Positions 42,381-52,575 of a DNA stretch of 64,000 nt are shown piece by piece (positions within the stretch are counted from its first letter, which is position 1; every line of letters starts with the position of its first letter). The stretch comes from Saitoella complicata NRRL Y-17804 (taxonomy: Eukaryota > Ascomycota > Saitoellomycetes > Saitoellales > Saitoellaceae), in the NCBI RefSeq assembly GCF_001661265.1, contig NW_017567002.1, forward strand, positions 372,001 to 436,000, written 5' to 3'. The notes under the pieces were generated by a model. The model saw only the letters and a list, made by a program, of their open reading frames with translations. It did not search any database and was not told where the DNA came from. The translations under genes were made by a program, and so were the position numbers.

Positions 42381-44193
42381 ATGGAGCCTCAATACGATGT
42401 TGTCATTGCCGGATCAGGCGCTTCTGGGCTTGGTAAGCTTATACTTTGCTTGATCTTCGCGAATCATGATGTCTAATGATGGACTTACAGGAATGGCCGT
42501 TCGCCTGTTGAAGCAATACCCCAGCATCCGTCTTCGACTCATTGAGAAAGCTACAGGACCCGGCGGAACGTGGTTTCACAATACATGTTTGTGGCGCTTT
42601 CCCCCTCTTGTTCTAAGCAAGAGTACTGATCTTCGCAAACAGACCCCGGCTGCGGTTGCGACATTCCTTCGCATTTCTATTCGTATTCGTTCGAGCCTAA
42701 GGGTGATTGGTCAAAAGCATTCGCTTTGCAGCCTGAGATTCACGAGTACTTCTCCGGTGTCGCCAATAAGTACAACGTACCTTCGATCACGACTTACTCG
42801 ACTGCTGTCAGCAAGGCAGTCTGGGATGAGGATCAGTCGATTTGGACGATTCATACGAAACACAATGACGGGAGTGAGACGGAAGTTACGGCGAGGTGTT
42901 TCGTCTCTGCTGTCGGTGGACTGACAGAACCAAACGACTACAAACTCCCCGGCCTCGAAACCTTCCAAGGCGACGTGTTCCATTCCGCCCGCTGGAACCA
43001 CTACATCTCCCTCACCAACAAAAACATCGTCGTCGTCGGCAACGGCTGCTCCGCCTCCCAATTCGTCCCCGTCATCGCCCCACAAGTCAACTCCCTCACC
43101 CAAGTCGTCCGTTCCGCACAATGGTACATGCCACAACCCAAGTTCCCACATGGTGACGTATTTAAGTGGATCATGATGAATGTTCCATGGGCGTTGAGGG
43201 GGTATAGGTTCTTCTTGTTTGTGTTGTTGGATTTGCAGTTTAGTATGTTTATGCTTGGGAATTGGTGGGGGGAGAAGTTGAGGAACAGGGTTACGCAGGT
43301 AAGTCGATTGGATATATCGAAGGATCGGTGGCTGATGATGAGGTGGCAGGACACATTGAAGCATATGCGTGATCACACACCTGAGAAGTACCACGATATT
43401 GTCCTTCCGAACTACCTTATCGGGTGTAAGCGCCGTGTTTTGGATAGTGGCTACCTCGACTCACTTCATCGCGAAAACGTTGAATTGACGAACAAGAGAC
43501 TCGTCAAGGCGACTGAGAAGAGCATGGTGCTCGAAGACGGAAGTGAAGTCCCGTGTGACGTTCTCATCGTCGCAAACGGTTTCAGAGTCCAAGAAAAGCT
43601 CCACGGAATGAAAATATACGGAAAAGGCGGCATCGAAATCCAAGACCACGTAGGTCCTTCTGGCTTCTAACTCCCAAACGCAGTAGCTAATGAAGAACTC
43701 GCAGTGGAACCAAATCGGCGGTGTCGGCTCATACCAAGGCACCCTACTCTCCTCCTTCCCAAACTTCTTCCTCATCCTCGGCCCAAACACCGCAACAGGC
43801 CACCACTCCGTCATCTTCACCTCCGAATGCCAAATCTCCCTCTCTCTCAAACTCATCCACCCAATCCTGTCAAACTACTGCACAAGCGTCCAAGTCACCC
43901 CCGAAGCCGAGATCAACGATATTCAATGGCTCCAGCGGAAATTGAAGAGGAGTGTTTGGTTGGGAGGGGGGTGTTCGAGTTGGTATCAGGATGAGAAGGG
44001 GAGGAATACGACGCTTTATCCGGATCCGCAGTGGAAGTATTGGGTTAGGAGTGTTGTGCCGCAGATGCGGCATTTTGAGTTTAAGGGTGGAGAGGGGAAG
44101 GGTGGGGTTGGGGAGATGATGTGGAAGGTTGGGAAGGCGTGGACTGGGTTTTGGGCGTGGGTTACGTGGGGGGTTACGCATTCCGAGTCATAA
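42381..44193 (+). CDS. Flavin-dependent monooxygenase, Baeyer-Villiger type (first of two)
   Basis: Five exons (42381-42432, 42491-42586, 42643-43298, 43350-43649, 43705-44193) give 530 residues. The first junctions restore DVVIAGSGASGLGMAVRLL (FAD-binding GxGxxG) and GGTWFHNTYPGCGCDIPSHF, the hallmark of cyclohexanone and cyclopentadecanone-type enzymes. The BVMO fingerprint FQGDVFHSARWNH fits FxGxxxHxxxW. A second Rossmann motif, NIVVVGNGCSASQFVPVIAP, binds NADPH. These enzymes insert oxygen next to a ketone or hydroxylate a substrate; the substrate is unknown. The last third is markedly G-rich on the coding strand. The gene is not a recent duplicate of the second monooxygenase: lengths, exon structure and sequences differ strongly. 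Confidence 0.92.
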
Positions 44194-44309
44194 ACTGCTG
44201 GGGTATTGGTTTTACGGGGCATGGGTGGCATTTCATCAAGATAGTGGTTGAGATAAAGTCGAAGAAACAATGAGTTGAGTACGAGGACGTCAGATTTTCG
44301 TAACTGTCA

Positions 44310-44426
44310 GATACGGCCATACCATGATGAAAGCACAGGATCCCGTCCGATCTCCTAAGTTAAGCATCATAGGGCCCAGTCAGTACTAGCGTGGGAGACC
44401 AGCTGGGAATACTCGGGTGCTGTATC
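44310..44426 (+). rRNA. 5S ribosomal RNA gene (dispersed)
   Basis: A complete 5S gene of 117 bases. It begins GATACGGCCATACCATGATG and ends near GGTGCTGTATC; the two ends pair into the first helix (GATACGGC with GTGCTGTATC). The internal control region TCCTAAGTTAAGCATCATAG and the loop E region GTCAGTACTAGCGTGGGAGA are intact, as is CTGGGAATACTCGGGTGCTG. TTTT follows directly as the polymerase III terminator. It sits alone between two monooxygenase genes, not in the rDNA array. Confidence 0.95.
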
Positions 44427-44701
44427 TTTTCGTTTTGCTGCATTTTCCTGAACGAGTGGCAGCTGGCTTCCAAAACGACGTCGTTGCTTGGAACACGGCA
44501 CTCACTGCCCCGTGAACTCAACCTGGAGGTCGGCATGTTGTAGCATCGTGCCGGGCGCCGCGGGGACTCCGCCTACGCACCCCGCAGTACAACGGCCCCG
44601 CAAAGTACCCCACCATGATCTACCCTTATATCTTCTTGAGAGGGCCATGCGGTTCTTCCTAGTCACACTCCTCGATCTTAACTGCAACATTCTCAAGCAA
44701 G

Positions 44702-46543
44702 ATGCCTCCCGGACCGTACGCTGATCCCTCCTCCACCCTCGACTCTGACTTCGAATTCATCGATCGCGAGGTCACTGACGGCAATAACCATGGATCCTTT
44801 CCAGAATACATCATCAACGAACAACCGATGTTCTCCCCCCGCCCCCTGCGTATCATCACCCTCGGCGCCGGAGCAAGTGGTTTGAACATGATCTATCAAC
44901 TCCGCAAATACGACACGGAAAACCTCATCACCCACATCGTCTACGAAAAGAACCACGACATCGGTGGCACTTGGTTGGAGAACAGGTATCCTGGGTGTGC
45001 GTGTGATATCCCCTCCCATGCGTACCAGTTTTCTTGGGCTCCAAATCCGGATTGGACGTCGTATTACCCGGGTGCGGTGGAGATTTATGAATATTTCAAG
45101 AGGGTTGCGGTGGAGCATGATTTGCTGAGATACGTGCAGTTGAACCATAAGGTTGCTGGGGCGGAGTGGAATGAAGAAGAGAGAAGGTGGGAGATTGAGG
45201 TAGAGGACACGACGACGGGGGAGAGGGTGAGTGATTGGTGTGATGTGTTCATCAACGGGAGCGGTGTCCTCAACAACTGGAAATGGCCGGCGATCGAGGG
45301 ATTGAAGTCGTTTAAAGGGAATATGACGCACACTGCGACGTGGGATACCAAGAGGGAAGCGGAGTTTCTGGATGGGAAGAATGTCGCGGTTATCGGGAAC
45401 GGGTCGTCGGCTGTGCAATTGGTGCCGAGTATTCAGCCTCGTGTCGAAACACTCTCACACTTTTTCCGTACGCCGTGTTGGATCACGGCTGGGTACGCGC
45501 CTCAACATGCTGGTCCCGATGGGGCGAATTTCCAGTATTCTGTTGAACAGAAAGCCAAGTTTCGCGAGAACCCGGAGGAGTACCTCAAGTACCGCAAAGA
45601 GATCGAAGGGGAGTTATGTCAGCGGTTCAAGTTCGCAATCAAGGATAGTCCTGAACAGCGTGAAGCACGTGAATTCAGCGAGAAAGAGATGAAGACGAAG
45701 TTGAAGGGTGATCCGAGGTTGACGGAGTTGTTGATTCCGACGTTCGCTGTCGGCTGTCGCCGCCCGACGCCGGGGAACGGGTTTTTGGAGGCCATTGTGC
45801 AGGAGAACACGATTGTCATCAACAACCCAATTGTGCGCGTCACTGAGCGAGGAATCGTGACGCGGACTCCGGAGGGTGGGGAGGAGGAGCATGTTTTTGA
45901 CACGATCATCTGCGCAACGGGGTTCGATGTCTCTTTCTCCCCGCGCTTCCCGATCATCGGACAGCACAACACCGACCTCCGCTCCATCTGGGGCCTCAAG
46001 AACGCCCAAGGGGAAGATACGGGAGCGGAGGGATACCTCTCCCTCGCCGTGCCCAACTTTCCCAACTACTTCTTCTTCATGGGACCGGCGAGTCCGGTTG
46101 CGCATGGGAGTTTGTTGCCGTGTATCGAGCATGTTAGTCATTATTTGTTGAAGCTCATCAAACGGCTCCAGACGGAAAATATCCGTTCGCTCTCTCCACA
46201 ACAAGACGCAACAGACGATTTTAACGCCCACGCCCAACTCTTCCTCAAACGCACGGCCTGGGCAACCCACTGCCGCTCCTGGTTCAAAAATGGTCGAAAG
46301 AATGGACCCATCAGCGCTCTATGGCCGGGGAGTCGTATCCATTATTTCGAGTGTTTGGCGAATGTGAGGTGGGAGGACTGGGAGATGGGGTATGCTGGGG
46401 ATGTTGTAAGGGATGGGAAGGTTGTGAAGAGGGGAAATCGGTTTGGGGTTTTGGGGAATGGGTTTGTGAGGAGGGAGGTGGAGGAGGGACACGATTTGAC
46501 GTGGTATTTGAATCCGGGGTATGATGATGTTGGGACGGATTAG
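44702..46543 (+). CDS. Flavin-dependent monooxygenase, Baeyer-Villiger type (second of two)
   Basis: A single-exon gene of 613 residues. An N-terminal FAD motif RIITLGAGASGLNMIYQL is followed by GGTWLENRYPGCACDIPSHA and FSWAPNPDWTSYY, typical of the longer fungal Baeyer-Villiger enzymes related to steroid and sterigmatocystin-pathway monooxygenases. The fingerprint appears as FKGNMTHTATWD, matching FxGxxxHxxxW with D at the last position. The second nucleotide motif is NVAVIGNGSSAVQLVPSI, and ATGFDVSFSPRFPIIG lies near the C-terminal FAD contact. Both enzymes lie in tandem on the plus strand, 508 bases apart with the 5S gene between. No polyketide or terpene gene is near, so a metabolite cluster is not supported. 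Confidence 0.93.
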   Translation: MPPGPYADPSSTLDSDFEFIDREVTDGNNHGSFPEYIINEQPMFSPRPLRIITLGAGASGLNMIYQLRKYDTENLITHIVYEKNHDIGGTWLENRYPGCACDIPSHAYQFSWAPNPDWTSYYPGAVEIYEYFKRVAVEHDLLRYVQLNHKVAGAEWNEEERRWEIEVEDTTTGERVSDWCDVFINGSGVLNNWKWPAIEGLKSFKGNMTHTATWDTKREAEFLDGKNVAVIGNGSSAVQLVPSIQPRVETLSHFFRTPCWITAGYAPQHAGPDGANFQYSVEQKAKFRENPEEYLKYRKEIEGELCQRFKFAIKDSPEQREAREFSEKEMKTKLKGDPRLTELLIPTFAVGCRRPTPGNGFLEAIVQENTIVINNPIVRVTERGIVTRTPEGGEEEHVFDTIICATGFDVSFSPRFPIIGQHNTDLRSIWGLKNAQGEDTGAEGYLSLAVPNFPNYFFFMGPASPVAHGSLLPCIEHVSHYLLKLIKRLQTENIRSLSPQQDATDDFNAHAQLFLKRTAWATHCRSWFKNGRKNGPISALWPGSRIHYFECLANVRWEDWEMGYAGDVVRDGKVVKRGNRFGVLGNGFVRREVEEGHDLTWYLNPGYDDVGTD

Positions 46544-47189
46544 AAGATGATTATGAAGGAGAGTTCAGATAGTTATACCCATATACCCTTGATCACTAGT
46601 AAGTTTCGTGCTCTTTCTCACGATCCATACCTTCTGTTGACAGGGTGGAAAGCCTCAGATCTGTGATCCGTCATGGCATGTAGCATCAGCAGTGGTGCAA
46701 ATGTGAGTACATATAGAGGAGGAATCCAAGTACCAGGCACGAAAGGATTGAAGTTTCGATCATTAAACGAGCGGTCCGGGATGACGGCTATGTCACCCAG
46801 GCCCGCGGCCGGAACTCGAACATCCGGCACCCGGGTAAATCAGTAACACCACATCAATATACGCATTGAGCCTCAAATCTCTGTGAATACTGTTCAAATG
46901 GATCCCATATCAGACGCTGAGGCTCGAGCGTCACGGATACAACCAGATGCACGCTAGGACCCCGCGGTGCCAAGCCAATCCACGTTACACCCCGATCCGG
47001 GCGTAGTAAGCGGACGCCGTACTACCCGGAGGGCCTTCCACCTAACCCTGACAAACCCAAGGGACAGCATACAACGCCAGCTTGGCATCTTTCTCTACAT
47101 TACTCTTTTCCTTCCTTGTAATCGGGGCATCGCCCCAACGGCCACAGGTGCAGCATTCATTCGCGACCTACCACCAGCAGCCCCTCAAA
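46544..47189. other. Intergenic region before the sorting-nexin-like gene
   Basis: These 646 bases contain no recognised gene. The open frame continues upstream of 47190 to 47082, but it begins with TTG, and the sequence before 47190 is not conserved-looking. Small TATA-like stretches occur near 46855. Confidence 0.5.
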
Positions 47190-49442
47190 ATGCGCTTCCT
47201 TGCTGTCCTGGAAATGATCGTGGCTATGATGATCGTTGGAATTGAGCTTACCATATGCCATTACGTTCTTCACTGTTTTCATTCTATCCAGCTTCGTCGT
47301 TACGTGCTTCTCGGATTCACATATGCGCAGTGTGCTCACCGGGTCTATCATATCGTTTATGTTGCCCTATGCGAGGTACCAATCCGACGAATCAATAACC
47401 GGGCTTGTCTGAAGTTCATCTTCAAGATCCTATATCGAACGGTAGTTTCTGGGCTCGTGGAGGTTGCATGGTATGGTGAAATGGAATTGTGGGACAAGAT
47501 TGAAGCCGTGGCGATACGAGACGTACAAAAACTACGGGAAGAGATCGCACAATTGAAGGAAGAGCGTTTGCTCTCAAGCTGTACACATGTGCAGCAGAGC
47601 GTACATGAGCCAGATGTCATGCTTCCCTCCGGACTTGCAGCAGTCGTTGACGAGGTCATCAACGCTCTCACGATCACCTACGTGGAACCAATGTTCACAG
47701 CTGCGTTCTTTCCAATCGACATCACCACCCTTCTTTTCGAAATAAGTGTAATGCTCAGACACGTTCCAACGGCTGCATATACCCGTGCATTATCCATCAG
47801 TCCTTCCAGACTCCTCGCGAATATGGTGCGAGACATGACTGAAATTGCGAAGCTTATCGTGGAGCAGTGCCACAACCCAGCGGCCACCACTCTACCCACT
47901 GAAGGACACGTGCTTGCTATGAGGCAAATGGCAGGTCGGATCGTCAGCTCTCTTACTCGCTCCGAGGATCAAGTCCACGGTGTTTTGAGGGCCATCATGA
48001 ACAATGGCGTGGAAAGGCTACTCGGGGATGGGTTGAATGTCATAGCTAATTGGGACTGGATTTGTGAGTGTATCATTGCAGCTGATGATAAGCTCACAAA
48101 TGACGATTATGCCGGCGATTTTCTCAACACCATACCTCCTGCTTTGGAGACACAGGATGGTGAGGAAGAACCTGAAAGTCTAATGTGCGTCGAGTTCTTG
48201 GCCTTGAATGATGAATTTGGGTATGGAGAGAAATGTGAGACACAGCAATTAACGGACTCTGACACCACCATCACCGCCGTTGCGCAGGATTCTCCTTCTG
48301 AGACACCCGCGTCGTCGTGGTCTCTTCAGCCTTCTCCGAATTTTGCCCAGCAGGAGGAGGAAGAGGAGCATGAGTGGGGTGGGGAACCAGAAGAAGAGGC
48401 TCGGGACGGACTCAATGAGGTCTTTACCGATTGTCATGTTGCTCGCACTGTCCGCGTAAGCTACCTACCGGACAAGAACAAGAAAAGACCGCTATTGATC
48501 ACGGTCCTCCTCAAAGGAACCGAGATTAAGGAGGCTGAAAGGCGATACTCCTACAAGAACCTCAAAGCGTTTGAGAAGAAGGTGGCCAAACGTGTTGGAC
48601 CATTGCCTTCCAGAGAAAATGTTGTCGGACTACAGGCTTGGTTACAGGCACTTATTGACAATGTTCTCTCTGAGGAGCGCTGTGTGCGTGAATTCTTCGG
48701 CTTGTGCAACAAGAAGCGGTTGAGCATCAGCCTCAACAGCGTCCGTATGTTCAGAGGCAAGAAAAACACGAGCGAGGAAGATTTCGAAAGTGACAAAGCT
48801 CGGGCGTCTACCGAATTGACACCGGAATCCACACCTCGAAGGAGTTTTGCGTCCATTTTCCGGAGTAGTCGACAGAGTAGTCCACGGGATAGTATGGAGA
48901 AGACCCTCGTTGACAGTGAGCATGACCCGGAGGAGCCCAAACCGATTCCGAAGTCTGGTTTGACGCTACAACCCCCGGCCTTCACGCCGCTCAAGAAATG
49001 GGAAATTGAGCCCATCCGAGATCTCGCCCTCGATGTTCTGAAACGTATTGGTGACTTCCGAGGAGGAATTCGGGCCAGCATCATTGCGAAATGCAGTGCA
49101 TGGCTTCCGCTCGACGCGTACATCGTCAAGCGTATCAATTTCCATCTCGAGGCTATCGTATCCACCATCACTGAAGAACGCATTATTCATCTCCTCGAGA
49201 AAGTCAAGGAACTCATTTTGGCGAAAGATGTAGAGAAGAAGACATATACGGATGAGGAGAGGAAGGAGTTGAGGAGGAAAGCGAGGGACGTGTTAGGACG
49301 AAATAAGATGTTGAAGTATCTTGTGGAGGATGTCAATATCGCTGCGTTCTGGGACGCATTTTTTGTCACTATGGAGGACGAGAGGGTGGTTAGAGCTGCA
49401 GTTGTGATGGGCGTGGAGAAGATCGTGAACAGGGTGTTTTGA
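47190..49442 (+). CDS. Membrane protein with PX-like and Nexin-C-like regions (divergent sorting nexin)
   Basis: A single-exon gene of 750 residues from the ATG at 47190. An N-terminal hydrophobic helix, FLAVLEMIVAMMIVGIELTI, is followed by a helical region (about 150-290) that could be a divergent PXA domain. After an acidic stretch with EEEEEHEWGG comes TVRVSYLPDKNKKRPLLITV through EERCVREFFGLC (about 430-520), which has the length and order of a PX domain. The C-terminal 160 residues, with LDVLKRIGDFRGGIRAS and IIHLLEKVKELILAK, look like a Nexin-C domain. Mdm1/SNX13-type proteins with this order tether the ER to lipid droplets or vacuoles. Similarity is weak and judged by eye. Confidence 0.65.
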   Translation: MRFLAVLEMIVAMMIVGIELTICHYVLHCFHSIQLRRYVLLGFTYAQCAHRVYHIVYVALCEVPIRRINNRACLKFIFKILYRTVVSGLVEVAWYGEMELWDKIEAVAIRDVQKLREEIAQLKEERLLSSCTHVQQSVHEPDVMLPSGLAAVVDEVINALTITYVEPMFTAAFFPIDITTLLFEISVMLRHVPTAAYTRALSISPSRLLANMVRDMTEIAKLIVEQCHNPAATTLPTEGHVLAMRQMAGRIVSSLTRSEDQVHGVLRAIMNNGVERLLGDGLNVIANWDWICECIIAADDKLTNDDYAGDFLNTIPPALETQDGEEEPESLMCVEFLALNDEFGYGEKCETQQLTDSDTTITAVAQDSPSETPASSWSLQPSPNFAQQEEEEEHEWGGEPEEEARDGLNEVFTDCHVARTVRVSYLPDKNKKRPLLITVLLKGTEIKEAERRYSYKNLKAFEKKVAKRVGPLPSRENVVGLQAWLQALIDNVLSEERCVREFFGLCNKKRLSISLNSVRMFRGKKNTSEEDFESDKARASTELTPESTPRRSFASIFRSSRQSSPRDSMEKTLVDSEHDPEEPKPIPKSGLTLQPPAFTPLKKWEIEPIRDLALDVLKRIGDFRGGIRASIIAKCSAWLPLDAYIVKRINFHLEAIVSTITEERIIHLLEKVKELILAKDVEKKTYTDEERKELRRKARDVLGRNKMLKYLVEDVNIAAFWDAFFVTMEDERVVRAAVVMGVEKIVNRVF

Positions 49443-49543
49443 TCGTATTTGCATGGCATAGACATACTGGCGTTTCATTTTCTTGCAATTATATCCTTTC
49501 GTTTAACTCAACTGGAAACTAAAAACTGGCTGGTATCACATCC

Positions 49544-50877
49544 TCATCGAATCTCCGTCCCCTCCACTAATCCAGCCCTAACCGCCATCCCCCAAACCCT
49601 CTCCGCCGCTGCAACAACAGGCATATCCACCATTTTCCCATCAACCCTAAACGCTCCCCTCCCTTTCCCAAAATTCTCCTTCGCCACCCTCAATATCTTG
49701 ATAGCATGCTCAACCGCCTCCTTACTCGGCGAAAATGCCGCATTAGCCACGGTGATTTGTGATGGATGGATGAGTTGTTTCCCCGTAAACCCCATCGCGG
49801 AGCCTTGTTCGCACTCCCTCCTCAACACCTCCGGATCGGTCAGGTCAGTGCAAACCATGTCAATCGCCTGTAACCGATGCGCCTTACACGCCATCACTAC
49901 CGCACTACGCGCATACAACAACTCATGCCCGCCTAAGGCGTCACTACTACTCCTTCTGATCCCCGTATCGGCACAGAAATCCTCGGCGGCGAAGATGAGG
50001 GCGCGGAGGTTTGGGGAGGAGGCGGCGATGGAGGGGAGGGAGAGGATTGCGCGGGCGGATTCGATGAGGGCTATTATGTGGATCTGTGAAGCACTTGGCG
50101 GAAGAAGGGGTTAGTGTGGGGAGTGGGGGGGGAGTGGGGGGGGGGGGGGGGGGCAATGTACCGTTTCGGACCGAGGCAGGATGTTAGGAGGGATTGGATT
50201 GTGTGGATTTCGTCCGGGGAGTGGACTTTGGGTATGCAAATTGAGTCGAAATCGTATGGAGCCTTGCAAATCGTTCGCGTTAGCCCATCAAAGGCCGCCG
50301 AAAAGAACGATGATGATACGTACGATTGCCTCGATATCACGGATTTCCTCACCGGTTCCGACGGCATTAATCCGGATACAGATTTCCTTTTGGTGGTGCC
50401 CTTGTGCGTTTTCGTCCAACCTGTGTCCCACTTGCCCCCCATTGCCTCTCCCTACATCGACATCGACATCGGCGTCTTCCTCGGCTTCTTCGATAGGCGA
50501 GGGATCTTTGGAACCACCGCAAACAGGAAAGCGGCGAACGTATGGCGGATCGGAAAGGAGAGCGCGAAGTTGTTGTCGAGCGAGGGGTTTAGCGTCGGGG
50601 GCTACGCCGTCTTCGAGGTCGTAGACGATTACGTCTGTTGGGGTTGTGTGGGCTTTTGAGAGGAATTTTGGGGAGGAGGCGGGTACTGGCACCACCGGTT
50701 CATCAATATCTGACACGCAGAAGGGAGAGAGGAGGTACCGTAGAAGAAGGAGCGGCGGAGTTGGGTGTCGAGTTGGGTGGAGGAGGTGGACAGGGATCGT
50801 TGCAGGTGGAATGATCCAGGTAGGCGAACCCGCAGTGCTCTTGTTTTCAGCATCGCCATCGCTGAAAGAAAGCGCAT
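49544..50877 (-). CDS. CitE-type lyase, mitochondrial (citramalyl-CoA lyase / CLYBL homologue)
   Basis: Four exons (50877-50739, 50685-50324, 50262-50162, 50093-49544) give 383 residues. The N-terminus, MRFLSAMAMLKTRALRVRL, is a good mitochondrial presequence; other ATGs at 50859 and 50853 are possible. Joins restore RRSFFYVPASSPKFLSKAH, IEAIAPYDFDSICIPKVHSP and GPKRASQIHIIALIESARAI. Family motifs are VIVYDLEDGVAP, ICIRINAVGTG, IFAAEDFCADTG and GFTGKQLIHPSQI. CLYBL cleaves citramalyl-CoA to pyruvate and acetyl-CoA. There is an acidic and glycine-rich insertion of about 40 residues before the fifth strand. Intron 3 includes an 18-base poly-C run. The gene is divergent from the aldehyde dehydrogenase. 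Confidence 0.88.
50136..50153. repeat. Poly-G/poly-C homopolymer of 18 bases inside a CLYBL intron
   Basis: An uninterrupted run of 18 G on the plus strand, preceded by a shorter run of eight, lies in intron 3 of the CitE-type gene just after its donor. On the transcribed strand it is poly-C. Such tracts are unstable in length and difficult to sequence, so the exact count is uncertain. Confidence 0.85.
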
Positions 50878-51084
50878 CTCCGTCATGGTCGTCGTGGTGG
50901 TCGTCCGTCGTCCGTCGGCTGTCGCGGCTGGCTGGATCACCCCAAGTGTACACCAGTGACTGCATCACATGGGCCTCCCCCGCGCGCCAAACCTTAAATG
51001 CGACCCCGTGGGATGCACGTATCCGTTTGTCTATATAACACTCCTCCTCCTCCTCCTCACTTCTATCGTCAAGAATAACCAACC
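50878..51084. promoter_or_regulatory. Shared divergent promoter, CitE-type lyase and aldehyde dehydrogenase
   Basis: Only 207 bases separate two divergent start codons, so the two genes must share a bidirectional promoter. A TATATAAC motif lies near 51034, about 50 bases upstream of the dehydrogenase start; a CTCCTCCTCCTCCTC pyrimidine tract follows it. Confidence 0.6.
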
Positions 51085-52575
51085 ATGCCACCCGGCGCAG
51101 CAACCTCGGCCGACGACAAACCCCTCAAGGATCCCTCTTTGCTCTGTACCAAAGCATTCATCAACGGTGAATGGGTCGATGCGGCAAGTGGGAAAACATT
51201 CGAGGTCATCGACCCCTCAAACGGGAACGTCATCATCGAACTCCCCGAATGCGATCCCTCCGACGTCGAGCGCGCAATCCAAGCCGCCGCCGCCGCATTC
51301 GAGACATTCAAGAAAACTCCTGCAAGGACCAGAGCGAGAATGTTGAGGAAATGGTCTGACCTCATGCTCGATAATATCGAGGACTTGGCTGTGATCATGA
51401 CGCTTGAGAACGGGAAGTCGTTGGCGGATTCGAGGGGTGAGATCACCTACGCCGCTTCCTTCCTCGAATGGTTCGCGGGCGAATCGGAAAGGACGTACGG
51501 ACAGACGATTCCGGCGTTCAACCCCAACTCCCGGATCCTCACCATCAAACAACCCATCGGAGTCTGCGGCGTCCTTACCCCCTGGAATTTTCCCTGCGCG
51601 ATGATTACGAGGAAGGTTGGGGCTGCACTCGGGGCTGGGTGTACAGTCGTTGCCAAACCCGCAGGCGAAACGCCCTTGAGCGCCCTCGCCCTCGGCGTCC
51701 TAGGCACTCGAGCAGGCGTCCCAAAAGGCGTCTTCAACGTCATCACAACCCAAAAAAACCTCGCAGACGTCGGCGCAGCGATTTGTGCGAGTCCAATCGT
51801 GAGAAAAGTCTCATTCACCGGCTCTACCCGTGTAGGAAAACTGCTCATGTCCCAATGCTCCGAAACCCTCAAAAAACTCTCTTTCGAACTCGGTGGGAAT
51901 TCGCCGTTTATCGTGTTCGAGGATGCGGATTTGGAGAAAGCTGTGGATGCGCTCATGGTTGCTAAATTCCGGAATTCCGGGCAGACGTGTGTTTGTGCGA
52001 ATAGGATTTATGTGCAGGAGGGTGTTTACGATAAAGTCATCCAAATGCTCAAGGAGAGGATGCAGAAATTGAAGGTGGGGGGTGGGTTTGAAGAGGGCGT
52101 TACGATCGGCCCGCTTACCGTCGAGAATGGGATCAAGAAAGCCGAAACACACGTCAAAGACGCAATCTCCAACGGAGCTGCTTTGATCATGGGCGGGAAG
52201 GCACTAAACCGTCCCGGGACGTTCTTTGCACCCACCATCCTCTCAAACTTCCCACCCTCATCAATCCTCTACAGCGAAGAATCCTTTGCCCCAATCGCGG
52301 CGCTAACCCCCTTCCACACCCTCTCCACCCTCCTCCCCCTCGCCAACACCCCCTCCGTCGGCCTCGGCGCATTCATCTGTACACGAGACATCTCCCTCGT
52401 GTGGAGGGTTGCGGAAGCGTTGGAGGTGGGTATGGTGGGTGTCAATACGGGGTTGTTAAGTGCGTGTGAGAGTCCGTTTGGGGGGGTGAAGGGGAGTGGG
52501 TTCGGGAGGGAGGGGGGTAGTGGGGGGATTGAGGAGTATTTGGTTGTGAAGAGTTTGGTGATGGATGTGTCGTAG
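51085..52575 (+). CDS. UGA2: Succinate-semialdehyde dehydrogenase (NAD(P)+), ALDH5/Uga2 type
   Basis: A single-exon aldehyde dehydrogenase of 496 residues. The catalytic pair is present: the glutamate in SFELGGNSPFIVFEDADL and the cysteine in NSGQTCVCANRIYVQEG. The cofactor loop FTGSTRVGKLLMSQC and the proline-tryptophan segment VLTPWNFPCAMITRKVGAAL are typical of ALDH5. Further matches are YTEL-like SEESFAPIAALTPF and GSGFGREGGSGGIEEYL at the C-terminus. The enzyme oxidises succinate semialdehyde to succinate at the end of the GABA shunt. No presequence is evident, so a cytosolic place, as for yeast Uga2, is likely. Substrate specificity within ALDH is inferred by overall pattern. Confidence 0.9.
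   Translation: MPPGAATSADDKPLKDPSLLCTKAFINGEWVDAASGKTFEVIDPSNGNVIIELPECDPSDVERAIQAAAAAFETFKKTPARTRARMLRKWSDLMLDNIEDLAVIMTLENGKSLADSRGEITYAASFLEWFAGESERTYGQTIPAFNPNSRILTIKQPIGVCGVLTPWNFPCAMITRKVGAALGAGCTVVAKPAGETPLSALALGVLGTRAGVPKGVFNVITTQKNLADVGAAICASPIVRKVSFTGSTRVGKLLMSQCSETLKKLSFELGGNSPFIVFEDADLEKAVDALMVAKFRNSGQTCVCANRIYVQEGVYDKVIQMLKERMQKLKVGGGFEEGVTIGPLTVENGIKKAETHVKDAISNGAALIMGGKALNRPGTFFAPTILSNFPPSSILYSEESFAPIAALTPFHTLSTLLPLANTPSVGLGAFICTRDISLVWRVAEALEVGMVGVNTGLLSACESPFGGVKGSGFGREGGSGGIEEYLVVKSLVMDVS

Noticed and set aside
42381-46543. A secondary-metabolite cluster around the two monooxygenases
   Set aside because: No polyketide synthase, peptide synthetase, terpene cyclase or dedicated regulator lies nearby; neighbours are housekeeping.
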